Positions 21,817-31,834 of a stretch of 64,000 nucleotides of DNA are shown piece after piece (position 1 is the first letter of the stretch; each line of letters starts with the position of its first letter). A model generated the notes under the pieces. The model saw only the letters and a list, made by a program, of their open reading frames with translations. It ran no database searches and was not told where the DNA came from. The DNA comes from Phymatolithon calcareum (taxonomy: Eukaryota; Rhodophyta; Florideophyceae; Hapalidiales): the NCBI GenBank assembly GCA_977006965.1, contig OZ345361.1, forward strand, positions 2,170,001 through 2,234,000, given 5' to 3'. The position numbers were made by a program, and so were the translations under genes.

Positions 21817-22296
21817 ATTTCTTGTGATTGGCAAAATTTTTTGACCTGTACACGCAGCGTCCGCTTTATCCATCATTCTTTCACTGTTTTTGACCGTGTT
21901 TTTACAATGCTACACTTGTATACTGTGCACGCGTTAGCAATGCTTTGATAGAGCAGTGAGATCCGTTAAAAAGATAAAACGATAGTTTTGATTTCCGGAG
22001 CACACGCACAGCATTCTCCGTGGTTGGTTACCTTCTGAATGCTACAGACGAGTACCTCCTTCTCCTTCTTTAGAAGTGCGAGTGGTGATGTATGTAAACT
22101 GCTTTCTCCCCGCTGATGGGGCTCGCAAGGCAGTGCTTTATTGCTGAATTATCTTCTACGTAGATTATGGCAGAGCGTTATGTCTGCCAGGCAATTAGGA
22201 AAGCACTCCGTCTTCTCTGCCTGCCGCTCAAAATACGATTCGATTCCACCCAGAGCAAACGCGGTGGTTCCACGATCCGCGAGTCCATGTGGACGG

Positions 22297-22318
22297 CCGG
22301 AACATTTAAATGTTCCGG
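22297..22318. repeat. 22-bp perfect palindrome
   Basis: Centred on the AT of ATTTAAAT, with CCGGAAC and GTTCCGG outer arms. It is flanked by GAGTCC upstream and GGACTC downstream, which extends the symmetry loosely. Confidence 0.8.
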
Positions 22319-22429
22319 ACTCTTTTCTTCACCGCTCCTTTGACTTCTTTTCACGTGTGATGCACTGCAATCCCTCCATGTCCACGACAGAAAAACCCGT
22401 AGGAGAAAACTGCGTCGGACTCTTCACAA

Positions 22430-22525
22430 TAAGCAGGCACATCTGGGATTCGAACCCAGGACCTTCCCTGATAACATCTTTGATGCGCATCCTCCAGATC
22501 AGTCTTACCACTTGACCAGGTGGTT
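22430..22525 (-). ncRNA. tRNA-like sequence with pol III A and B boxes (tRNA relic or SINE head)
   Basis: On the minus strand, an A-box-like TGGTCAAGTGG lies about 50 nt before a perfect B box GGTTCGAATCC. A good T stem-loop is present (CTGGG-TTCGAAT-CCCAG), and TTTT follows within about 25 nt. CTGAT and ATCAG could form an anticodon stem, but with a 25-nt loop containing its own CATC-AAA-GATG hairpin. The 5' sequence does not pair with the 3' acceptor ATGTGCC. It is therefore not a standard tRNA; an intron-bearing odd tRNA, a tRNA pseudogene or a tRNA-derived SINE are possible. Confidence 0.4.
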
Positions 22526-23251
22526 GCGAGTGGTGAGGGAATGTGTGGAAAAAGGGGAGTCATGCCTGGTAAAATGCAAGTATTGGTTGATCAGATTCTT
22601 GCTTTACCTTGAAATGAGCTATAAATTGCTTAACTTTATTCAAGTTGGCTATCTATCTCCGGCTTGAATAGCCTTTTGAGCGGACTACTGTACCAGCTTA
22701 AGAAGCCGATGCATGACATTATGGTGCATATTGCTGGGTGTCTTACCACGCGCCACTCTTGCGTGTTATTCTATTCCGTGCGGCGCATACGGCACGGCGG
22801 AATGGAATTTCAGTTTTCACTAACGCAAACATAAGCTTTTGAAAGCTAATGTGGGCTTCAATTGAATCTAAAATTGGCGCTTCTCAGCAAAACGGCAATG
22901 TACTCCAGAAGTACATATCTGCACCAAAGCGCAGTCCTTCGCACGTGACTTTCTTCCAACACTCAAGGCTGTCTGCGCAGGTCGTCAACCTCCCGATCCG
23001 ATGGAGCATGCGCTTCCACAATTATTGGACCAGAAGCAATCGAAGTATATACTCCTTTGTAGAATCGGCTGTTTCGCCGGTTTCCACATCCTGTCGAAGA
23101 GGAGACATAATCTGAAGAGCCCGCACTTGACAAGGCTCATTCTGCAATGATATCCTTGATTCCCTAGCATCGAACTTACGCGCAAAAAGAATCAAGGCTA
23201 CAGTGGATTTAATAAACACCTGGCAACTTTCAGAGCGCAATACGCACCGGA

Positions 23252-23618
23252 ATGGTGCATGTGCAATTGCAAGCGGCTATGTTCAAAGAAACGTTCTTGC
23301 AATCTGCGCCCCTCGAAGCTGCGCCTGCCGCGAGGCGAATTGCTCGAAATGCGCTTGGTATCGCAGACCAGGCAAATATCTTGTTCGTTCCACAACGAGC
23401 AGCTTGGCCAGGCGCCGAAAGAGGCGTAAAGCAGCTTGCCGATGAACTCCGTATGCAAATTAGTGCATTGCAGGATAGCCGCATTCTTACTTTGCGGCGG
23501 CCGATTATTTTTCTTAGCGCAGGGACTGGGACGACTGCATTTTTTCTTGCGCAGCAATTGTCAGACATTGCGAAAATTGTGACCGTCCCGGTGTCCGGCG
23601 ATGAACGATACCTGATTG
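23252..23618 (+). pseudogene. Fragment of a PLP-dependent ACC deaminase / D-cysteine desulfhydrase-like gene
   Basis: The frame contains FVPQRAAWPGAERGV, LADEL, then SAGTGTTAFFLAQQL and VPVSGDERYL. That is the order of PLP-fold conserved blocks around the glycine/threonine-rich phosphate-binding loop in the ACC deaminase/D-cysteine desulfhydrase family. Both ends are missing: the N-terminal half with the PLP-binding lysine is absent, and the homology ends abruptly at 23618 where repeat R1 begins. The open frame runs on into the repeat to 23872, but that part is not homologous. This is a gene remnant interrupted by the repeat, not a working enzyme. The family assignment rests on these motifs only. 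Confidence 0.55.
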
Positions 23619-24668
23619 TAGCGCCAGGCTCCAAAGAACCCGACACCACATGGGAGAGAAAAGCCCAAGAGAGGAGAGAGACGAAAAGAGCGGGAGAGAC
23701 AAGACAAAAGAGGAGGAAAGAAAGACAAGCAACCAAAACCCCCAGACCAGCGGACAAAATAGGCGTCCACCATCGTAGTACTCCATGGCTTTGCGGGAAC
23801 GCAAGCGGTGGTCAACGTAGAACACGAGCGCAAGGCTACGCCGAACAGGGCTTCAGAAGCTTGACGAGGTAGATGAGGGTGAATAGAGATAGACGCGACT
23901 TGAACCAGGGCGAAGTCGGTAATGCAGGTCACGGAGGACACTCCACAGCTTTGCGGGAACACAAGCGGTCGCATGGATGAGATACGAGGGCGAGGCTACG
24001 CCGAACAGGGCCTCGGAAGCTCGACGTGAGGAGCACTTAGGTCCAGATGATAAGCGCAACTTGCAACACAAAACGGGCAAGATTGCCATACAGTAACTCC
24101 AGCGATCGTGTGGACGAACACGAGCGCGGGTCTTCGAGAAAACGCCGAAGAATAAACGTGGAGACTAGTCGAACGGACGTCCACTGCGCCGCTTACGACA
24201 TGACGAAAGGCAAAAGAGAAAGGAAGGAGAAAACGACGCCGTCTTTAGGCGGCGACCATGGCTTGGCCGTCGACCTTCGAACGGACGCACGAAAAAGGGA
24301 AAGGGAAACTTGAGCGCAGTTGTCTTCGTGCTGGCTTGCATGACGACGGTTGCGTCCAAGAAGGTTGGGAAGTGCTCCGACTCCGCGTGGTCGAAGGGAC
24401 TGTCAGGCGAACATTGCGCGTGCTTGATCCAAGCAATCGAGCCGAAATCCAGAACTCCCCCACCTTCCTTTACTCAGAGGAAGGAACTAACTAGCTTATA
24501 TACTACAACCTACGCAAAAGACAGCGATGCAGCGCATAGACACACGAGAGACACGTGCAAGTATGGCCCAACAGATCACCTACCACGAGCAGCATGACTA
24601 TCGCGATCCAAGTTGTGCAGCGTACAGTCGCGAGAGGAAAAAGAGACCGCCTTGGGACAGCGACATAA
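23619..24668 (+). repeat. Dispersed repeat family R1, copy B
   Basis: Same left end (TAGCGCCAGG) and right end (CAGTCGCGAGAG...CAGCGACA) as 19043-19615, but about 480 bp longer because of internal tandem units. It abuts and breaks the PLP-enzyme fragment. Antisense and sense frames inside are not convincing genes. Confidence 0.7.
23783..24100 (+). repeat. Two degenerate tandem units (~160 bp) inside R1 copy B
   Basis: GCTTTGCGGGAACGCAAGCGGT...GGCTACGCCGAACAGGG begins near 23785 and again near 23948 with close similarity. A third weaker unit (GAACACGAGCGCGGG) starts near 24116. Confidence 0.65.
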
Positions 24669-25414
24669 CCGCGGGCGCTACATTGGTGTAAGATGAACGT
24701 TCTGAAGAGAAGCTACAGCAGAAAGGCAGTATCTGCTCCAACAGGTATATATTATAGGTCGTACCTTTTGAACGGGAGCTCCTTTTTCAAAAATAGACTC
24801 AAACGGCTGAATCGCAAGTTTTGTATTATGTCTAACGATTTAACGGCATGAGCTCTTGGTCTGACTAATTTTCTTCAATTAGCTGCCGTTATTATCAAAT
24901 TATAGCCTGGTATTTCAACGCCGAGGTTCTTATATTATTCAATGCCGTCTTTGAGTAGCTTGTGTGCAGAGGCATCGATAAAAATAGTCGAACAGGATGG
25001 ATCAGATGAAGATTTGGACGGCAAAGAGAGTTGTTGACCACTCACGAGAGCCCTGAAACTTGAGCTAGAAATATCTAGGTCTGGGCCTCTTGTGCAGTTT
25101 CGTGACACGTTTGGTATGACAAGAGATATTCGATAAGCAGGACTATTGTCTCTCCGGCCGAAGAGTCCATGAAATTCCCAAGGGGTTTTGCTCTACGTCA
25201 TCATACTCTCCTGACGGCCCATGTAACTAATGATCTCGATGTCACGAGGAAGCTCGAGCTCCGCCGGGTGCCCCATTAACGAGCAAGGAATCCTACAGGG
25301 GCAATACCGAAGGTTCTGTAACACAAGAGTATTGCGCCTGTCAGTCTATGTCTTGCAGTGTCAAGCAGATATTCCTGGTCAGGAAGCGCAAAAGTTTCAA
25401 AATTGTTTTTGGGT
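24669..25414. other. Gene-free region left of the Fanzor locus
   Basis: No coding frame or repeat that I can support. The left boundary of the Fanzor-bearing element, if one survives, would be expected here or inside the next ORF. Confidence 0.45.
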
Positions 25415-25888
25415 TCAGCATTTTATTCTTCTTCGAGGTTCAAGCTGAGTCATGAATACATGTAAGAAGTTAAACAGATTGCGTTTCACGAGCTTCGTGA
25501 AACCCAGGCCAGCCCTTCCATTGTTCCCAAAAATCCGTCGTGGTGGATTTCCGTTGCTCTCTTTGTGGCCAGCTTTGTTGATCAATCTCTGGCTGCTCCC
25601 TGTGCGGATCCGATCCTCAATGTACTGCACTCTTCTCAGCCGCTCAACTAGTGGACAGCAGACCGGTCCTTTTCGTTTCGCGGCTCGTCGCGCGATTTTC
25701 GCTTCGTCACACATGTTGCCCAATACCATGACGGTGCATCGTGTCGTTGTGCCGCATTCGATGCGCTTATCGATGATTTCAGCAACGGCGGATGCACATC
25801 GGGCCCTTTCGTTTCGAAAATAGAACCGCCGAGTCATCCCCTCTTCTTCACCACACATGGTACAAATGGAACACTTCAGGTACTCCAC
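25415..25888 (-). pseudogene. Open frame with a possible Fanzor RuvC-II-like segment (relic)
   Basis: A 157-codon open frame without a convincing start, running towards decreasing coordinates and head-to-head with the Fanzor reading frame. In order it contains CSICTMC, then TVMVLGNMCDEAK, KRKGPVCCPLVERLRR and VQYIEDRIRTGSSQR. This order (hydrophobic strand with G-N, R/K-G-P followed by a helix, strand, then (D)E.RTS) parallels the segment just before and including the DEFRTS motif of the Fanzor on the other strand. No RuvC-I or RuvC-III is present. It may be a fragment of a second, divergent copy; it may also be chance. Confidence 0.3.
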
Positions 25889-25918
25889 TCCACTGCCAAT
25901 ATCGTCCAGCTCTCCATC

Positions 25919-28498
25919 ATGGAGGAAGACGAAGGAGACGGCGTCGGCAAACGAATGACGAAGGAGCTGAACGACTTCGCAAACGTACGCTCTTTTTCAA
26001 GCTCCCGCATTCGATTGCGTACAATCACAAGCTCGCTGAATGCTTCGCTTCGAGACGTTATAAGCCCGACAAAGGCAATTGGTCTCGTCAAAAAGATAAA
26101 CCAAGACGCTAAAGCGCTTGGGGTTTTAAGGCATCTAGTCTCCGTATTCTTGAACGTTCTAGCCGACGAACAGGGCAACGCCGCAGCAAGGAGCCTTATT
26201 TTCCAAGAAAGTTTTGTGAACAACCTTTTCACTCTGCTTTCCGGTAAGAAACTCCGAAAGGCGAACAAGAAGAAACCGAGAAGTTTAGAAGATCCGTCGC
26301 ACGTGCAAATTCGAACGTGGGTTGACACATACATTGAACAAAATAATGCAAAATTTATCAGAAGAAACGTTGGCCTTACTCAACTCTTTTCCCGCCAGGG
26401 GAAGGGACGCGATATGTCGGAGCTTCATCAAGTTGTTGAAACGGCACGTTGCAGAGAATTTTGAGCAAAAAGCACCCAGCATTTTATATGCGCTGTGGAT
26501 CAAGTTGTCTCGCTCTCCCCCGGCGATGAAGGCGTGCAAAACGTGAAGAAGACGGCAGCGTCCGTCATCAAGGCATGCTACTCCCCCACAAGAGGACAGG
26601 CAAGCTCTGTAATTTCCTCATTCTGTGGAGAAAATCACCTGCACGCTTGGCGACCGGCTCTTGAGTCCCTAGTGGACGAGTATCGACAAGTTTATCAGCC
26701 CCTTCGCGACTCTCCAGGAAAGCCGTCGCCGGAAGCTCTCCTCCAAGTGTTATCTTACTGTCGGAAGAAAGATAAAGACTTGTTGGACCGCAAAGAGGAG
26801 ACGTGGCGAACCATTGATATGCTCCAGCCCCAAATAGTTGCGGCAAAGATCAATGGTAAGTACAGAAAGGAAACGTTTCAACGCCAACGCGACTTGTTCT
26901 TGCGAGTCCCCTTGCCATGCTGGCTTGATTCAGACGAGCCGTTGAAGGAGAAGCATGTTCTCGCGCTACTGAAGGATGTAGCTAAGGAAAGAAAAACGCT
27001 CTGGGATTTTCTTAAATCTCCAGGGATGGACTCGGTTCCGAAGCGGTTCTCTCTACTACCCGTGTTTTCCATCCAGCCTGCGTTTGTCCAGTATGAAAAT
27101 TTCGGCATTCGTACATTAGCAAGGAAATTTCTCGGCACCCATGCTTTGCGTGATGCCGACTCGACGGCGTGGTGGACAAGCGTCTTTGACTTTCACAACA
27201 AGGAACGCGTATCGAAACGCTCCCGTGTAAGTTCCAAGGACCCGCGAGTCGCTCGGCGGGACCGGAAGAGAAACCGCAAGCGACGAAAACTTCTGAAGCA
27301 AAAAAGGCGGTTTGATAAATCCATCGGTGTTTGCGCAAGCTCACCATGGGTTGCCAAGGAATGCGACTACAAAGTGAACAAGGAGAACCCGACGGTCCCT
27401 GTGCCGTGGCTTGTGAACTCTATCACAACGGATGGACTTCAAGTCAAGCTAACTCTGGCCACCATCGTGGAGACGCCTAGCGATTCGGAAACCGAGAGCG
27501 ACTCTGGTTGTGATCAAATGGATGCCGCACGTTCAACACTCCTTCCTCCAGGCGTCTCTGAGATCGTACAGGAGAGGTGGAAGGGTATACACGAAACATT
27601 TCGCCTCACCGAGCACCGCAGAGGGCTTTTCCGGAACTCGGCGCCAATCCGCGGCGATTTGAGCGAACCGTTCCATGTTATTGGCGTGGACCCTGATCAA
27701 GTGAACATCGGGACCACTGCACGCGTCAAGATAGACCCTACGAACAACCGTCTGCAGAACAGCAGACTGTTTTCCGCCACCGATTACCGCGGTAATTACG
27801 TTTCATCGAAGGAATATCGCTTCGAGTAGTTGGCACGGCACACGGAAAAGGTGGAGAAGAGTCGCGTTGTTGGAGATTACAAGGAGGCGCTATGCCAATT
27901 GAGCAATGTGACTCTTCGCGTTCCACGTGAAGCGAGGGCATTTGCAACCACGACGTACTAGAACCTGGACAAGTTGATCACAGAGCTCATCTCGGAAGAC
28001 AGGCAGCGACGAAGGTTTGCACGTTTTCGTGCGCGGCAGAGAAATGTGCACAATATGGCAAGAAGAATCGCGTTTGGAGAAGAGCTCGAGTTTCTAAGGA
28101 TGGAGCACGGAAAGATGAAACGGAAGAGGAAGACGGAACTTTGGGCACAACGGAGAGTTGTGTTTTTCGGCGCCGTCATGGTTGGCCACGGGCGGCGGGG
28201 TCCATGTCCTCAAAAGCGCCTCTTGCGATCGCTGGCCCTGATGGTTCCTGTCGTTCTCACCGACGAGTTCAGAACATCTATGTGCTGCCACTCGTGCGGC
28301 TTTCAGCTGAGACAAGACAAACGTTCAAGAGTGTTCCGTTGCTTAAACAACCGGACAGACTTGGACGGCGCTTGTACTGTGCAGAAGATCGACCGCGATG
28401 CGAATGCTGCTGCCAATATCGGCACTTTGAGACTTAAGGAACTGCTGGGATTCCCACGTCCTCCGCATCTGACAAGAACTGGCTCCATTCCGTCGTAG
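25919..28498 (+). pseudogene. Degenerate Fanzor (eukaryotic TnpB relative; OMEGA RNA-guided DNA nuclease)
   Basis: Three in-frame blocks cover a protein of about 860 codons. The C-terminal half carries the RuvC core: VIGVDPD with the RuvC-I aspartate at 27689-27691, LTDEFRTSMCCHSC with the alternative RuvC-II glutamate at 28265-28267 joined to a zinc finger, and DRDANAAANI at 28391-28420. This DEFRTS-C-x2-C...DRDxNAA order is the Fanzor/TnpB hallmark. SLLPVFSIQPAFVQY upstream matches the strand usually found before RuvC-I. The reading frame is broken by TGA at 26462 (the coding signal moves to another frame at about 26345-26530, suggesting two compensating indels), TAG at 27827 and TAG at 27959. 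As written it cannot give full-length protein. Fanzors travel in transposons; no transposase or clear terminal repeat is visible here. Confidence 0.85.
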
Positions 28499-28773
28499 AT
28501 TTTACTTCTGCAGTACATACTTTTCTGATCATTACATCGTCGAGGGCACCAGTACCCTCCGGGGATCACTGGCACTTTCGGCGGTGACACTGTACAGTAC
28601 ATTTGTACGGCCATGATCAACACCTCCCGCTTGGCGCTCGAATACAGGCGTCGTTCATTTTCTTGCTCCGGGACTTGAATAAAGTTGAGAAAAGGTTAAC
28701 TATTAGATCGCAGTGCACCTGGAGTATGTTCTTCGACAATGGCGTGGAAGGGACCACTGTTCATGTACTGAAC
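28499..28773 (+). other. Region 3' of Fanzor where a guide (omega) RNA would be expected
   Basis: Known Fanzor guide RNAs come from the 3' flank of the gene, so this is the place to look. Visible structure: stem GAGGG-8 nt-CCCTC (28542-28559), a weaker TCAC...GTGA stem just after it, and TGTACAGTACATTTGTAC at 28591-28608. There is no expression evidence. Confidence 0.25.
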
Positions 28774-28774
28774 C

Positions 28775-28807
28775 ATGATGATGATGATGATGATGACGAT
28801 GATGATT
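28775..28807. repeat. GAT/ATC microsatellite
   Basis: About ten GAT units with one GAC interruption. Read on the minus strand it is an (ATC)n tail placed right after an AATAAA, as at the 3' end of some LINEs. Confidence 0.9.
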
Positions 28808-28810
28808 GCT

Positions 28811-29035
28811 TTATTCCCCTAAGAGGCTAGTACATCTAGAAGGCTTCATTTGATTCCACTTTCTGAGGTCCGAAGCGTTTGTCATAGCCGATTCGATATC
28901 TTCGTTTGGAATATCGCCAAGGAGAGAGGAGTATGTTCTGGGTGCGCATTGTAGCATTATCTTGCGGACGAGCCTCTTCTCATGAGTGATTCGCTTGAGA
29001 GCGCTTCCTGGCGACTTCTCCGCCTGTAGCTCTCC
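28811..29035 (-). pseudogene. C-terminal remnant of an unidentified, possibly LINE-derived ORF
   Basis: A coherent 74-residue open frame without a start codon, ending at TAA 28811-28813. It contains ALKRITHEKRLVRKIMLQ and TYSSLLGDIPNEDIES. The stop overlaps an AATAAA and is followed directly by the (ATC)n tract, the layout of a retrotransposon 3' end. A TAA just upstream (29036-29038) shows decay. There is no domain that I can name. Confidence 0.35.
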
Positions 29036-29038
29036 TTA

Positions 29039-30049
29039 GTGGAGAGGCCGACCGCAGCGACTGGGCGGCTCCATGATCGTTCGAACTGAATGACCATGGA
29101 TGCAAGATCTTACTCAACCATAAGTCTTATGAGCTCCTTGAATATCCAGATGTATGTCGAAAGCTAGAGTCCTATGCTGTGAACTCTCAGGCTACTGAGT
29201 GACAAGCCACCAATTTCATGCGTTTACATATGTAGTTCGACACGAGGGAATATATGCGTCCGAGGGTTTAAATGTCGGATCATCGACGTGAAGCTCCATG
29301 CCAAGCCGCCATCTCCTGATTCGATTAAAGAAATGCTATTTTCACAATGATTAAGTGATTGAAGTTTTTGTACTGAAGAAGCTCCGAACTCGCCCCTCGA
29401 ACTACAATATCCATTCCGCATTACAATTCAAATATCCGTGGTACTACTCTTGCAGCGGCAATACGCCCTGATGTACGACACATCTTAGTTCAGAACAGCC
29501 CGCATTTTATATTCCAGCTGGGACGTCGACATGAGAACAAGAACTTGTACCTGAGCGATCAATGGATCACATGGGTGTATAAGTCTGCTTGACTGAGCCG
29601 CCAACATTTCCGAAATTGAACGTCATCTCGAGGTGTAGCTTGTGCGTTTTTTTCGACATGAATGCTCTAATATTCTTATTTTCTAAAGAACATGAAATCA
29701 CGCATTCATTCAGCCAGGTAGTTTCAGGACAGATTTTTGTGAACTCTTGTTGCCACGCCTCAACTGGATCCAGCCGAGGGCGCTCGAGCGCCCTCGCGCA
29801 ACATGCAAAAGAGCTGAATTTTTGGGAGAGGATACGTTACTCCATTCAACTACGACCACCTGGAACATATCTCCAGGGAGAACATTTCATTGGTGAACAA
29901 AACGTTTCTGCATTTTCATTGGTAGAGATTTCAAAAAAATCGCAGGTGGGATTTCCGGATTGTCTTGCCTTACCGCTCCACGACGAGAGCGGCACAGAAC
30001 TGGGGCACCGCAAGCCGCACTGAGTGCGACTGCGAAAGTGTATTGCGCC
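29039..30049. other. Gene-free region upstream of the plastid zinc-finger gene
   Basis: 1 kb with no supported coding frame; the last 200-300 bases serve as the 5' flank of the gene at 30050. Confidence 0.5.
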
Positions 30050-30904
30050 ATGCATCCGCAGATCTTGTTCGCACCGGCTATGCCATTATCGCTACCATCC
30101 ACAGCTGCGCAGCGACAGGCAGCATTTCTCCCATCCGTTCACTCTCGGCGCAGGCGGTCGATTACAACTGAATTGAGAAATGCCCGTCCAGTGCAAATGG
30201 CCGTCGTCCCTGACGACACCGCGCTGGATATGATCTCCTTCGCGCTTTCGGGACCTGGAGTATTCGCTTCTGTTGCTTTTTTGGGCGGTCTCGGTGGCCT
30301 GTTGTTCACCTTTGGTGAAATAGGACCGCGGCGCAGTGCAGCCACAGAAGCTCCTGTAGTCCTTCTGCGAGTTTCGATAGGCGCCCCATTGCAAATCGAG
30401 CTGGCGACCGGCGGGACACGCAAACTGCGCCAGGGAGAAACTGTACTTCGTTTTCCGTCGCGAGAGGCATGCAAGGCAGCAGCTCGGCAACTTGAAGCGG
30501 CGGCCCAATGCAAGGGCTGTACATTGGAATATGTGATGTATCGTGCGGGACAGATGGGAATTTCAGAGCTCACGCGATTCCCTCTGGAAGTGAATGCACC
30601 TGGAGCGCAATGGGAATCCGTCGATGTCTTCGACGATGTGTCGGATAAGGAGCGCGCTCTGCTGGAGTACGATCGTACGGGGGCCGCTAGCGATATAGAT
30701 CGCGAGTGGGCACAGGTGGTCGATGCACTCTCGCCAATCCGGTTCGAGAAGCGAGCGGGGGATTGCAAACTTTGTGCCGGTCTGGGGAAAGTGCGGTGTT
30801 CGAGGTGTGGCGGTGCGAGCAAGGCAGGGGGGAATTTTGTTTGTCACTGTCATGACGGTCGTGTTGACTGTGACTGGTGCAAAGGGTCCGGCAGCGCTCA
30901 GTAA
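30050..30904 (+). CDS. Probable plastid membrane protein with DnaJ-type (BSD2/PSA2-like) zinc finger
   Basis: An intronless 284-residue protein. Residues 1-50 are rich in S, R, A and P without acids until RPVQMAVVPDD, typical of a plastid transit peptide. One transmembrane helix lies at about 64-86 (VFASVAFLGGLGGLLFTFG). A soluble domain of about 140 residues follows. The C-terminus (239-284) holds CKLCAGLGKVRCSRCGG, CHC and CDWCKGSG, a DnaJ-type cysteine-rich zinc finger lacking the J domain. Such proteins (BSD2, PSA2 and relatives) act as thiol-dependent chaperones in plastid complex assembly. The ATG at 30050 is the first in frame after an open leader. A plastid location is inferred from the leader and family; the specific partner is unknown. 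Confidence 0.75.
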   Translation: MHPQILFAPAMPLSLPSTAAQRQAAFLPSVHSRRRRSITTELRNARPVQMAVVPDDTALDMISFALSGPGVFASVAFLGGLGGLLFTFGEIGPRRSAATEAPVVLLRVSIGAPLQIELATGGTRKLRQGETVLRFPSREACKAAARQLEAAAQCKGCTLEYVMYRAGQMGISELTRFPLEVNAPGAQWESVDVFDDVSDKERALLEYDRTGAASDIDREWAQVVDALSPIRFEKRAGDCKLCAGLGKVRCSRCGGASKAGGNFVCHCHDGRVDCDWCKGSGSAQ

Positions 30905-31516
30905 AGTGAGGGGTCTGATATTTCTATGAAGATGTCAGTGTCTGAAGAGGGCGAAAAGTCAAATGAAATGGGCGTTGAAAAAGAAGGACAGAAGAGAAGG
31001 TTTCAATTTAAAAGATATCGGTGTAGCAGCTGACACGAAGGGCACTTTTTCGCAGCCAAGTAGCTGGCGGCCTAAGGTGAGCAGTGTTTTCCAATACGTG
31101 GGTGTGATTCGTTGCCTTCCTACCAGAACAAACGGGAACCGCAACTGGAAATATGCTCTAGAGCGCCACTCACAACGTTCGCTTGCCTCGAGGCCTTGGG
31201 TTTTGTCTATTGGCCTTTTCGGAAAGTCATCAGGGGGTAGCTTGTGTTTTGACATCCGCGGATTAGCCTAGGGTGCCCATCAATCAGAAGGCTGTTGGAA
31301 TGATTTCGAATTTGCGTCTTGTCCAACACCAGGGTGTTCGCTTCTCTTCTAGGGGCGAGCAGATGCCTCTTAATCTCGTGCATTGTCATCTTTCTATCTT
31401 TCTTTAGTGCGGAAAGATTGCTCACTCGAATGGTGAGCGCCTAAAGTTGTTCTGCAACAGCTTCTTACTGTTCAGAAATTTGAGTACGGCTAGGGGTCTC
31501 TCACGGCATAGCTCTT
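30905..31516. other. Gene-free region
   Basis: 0.6 kb after the plastid zinc-finger gene. No supported frame or repeat. Confidence 0.45.
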
Positions 31517-31834
31517 CTACGATTTGTTACCCACTGTACCAATAAACTTACCCCAGGAGACGGAACATGCTCCACAACGTAAAATGAGGTGCTCGTCAGT
31601 TTCTTTGCCACCAGAATTAGAGGCTTTGCACACTGAGTCGTAGGAAAATGTGTCCCTGTTGCATCCATACCTAAAGACCTCTTCTCGTCTGTACGATATG
31701 GGCAGCTCTCGTGGCAGTTGCGGCATGGCGACTGGTTCGGTGTATTGTACCACTCCAAGTTTTCTTTTCTTGTCTCCAATGCAAGGAATTTGAATCGGCC
31801 CTAGTAGGCCACGGCACGAAAGAAAAACCGTCAA
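31517..31834 (-). mobile_element. LINE 3'-end relic (zinc-knuckle region)
   Basis: The frame ends with RYGCNRDTFSYDSVCKASN, then ETDEHLILRCGACSVSW. The C-x-A..ET-x-EH-LIL-RC pattern is the one seen after the RNase H domain of non-LTR retrotransposons and matches CKACSVGTMETVEHLLLRC in the larger relic at 46.8-48.4 kb. No reverse transcriptase or RNase H survives here. Confidence 0.6.

Noticed and set aside
23230-23757. 175-codon antisense frame over the PLP fragment and R1 repeat
   Set aside because: Overlaps the plausible sense fragment and crosses the repeat boundary; no domain.
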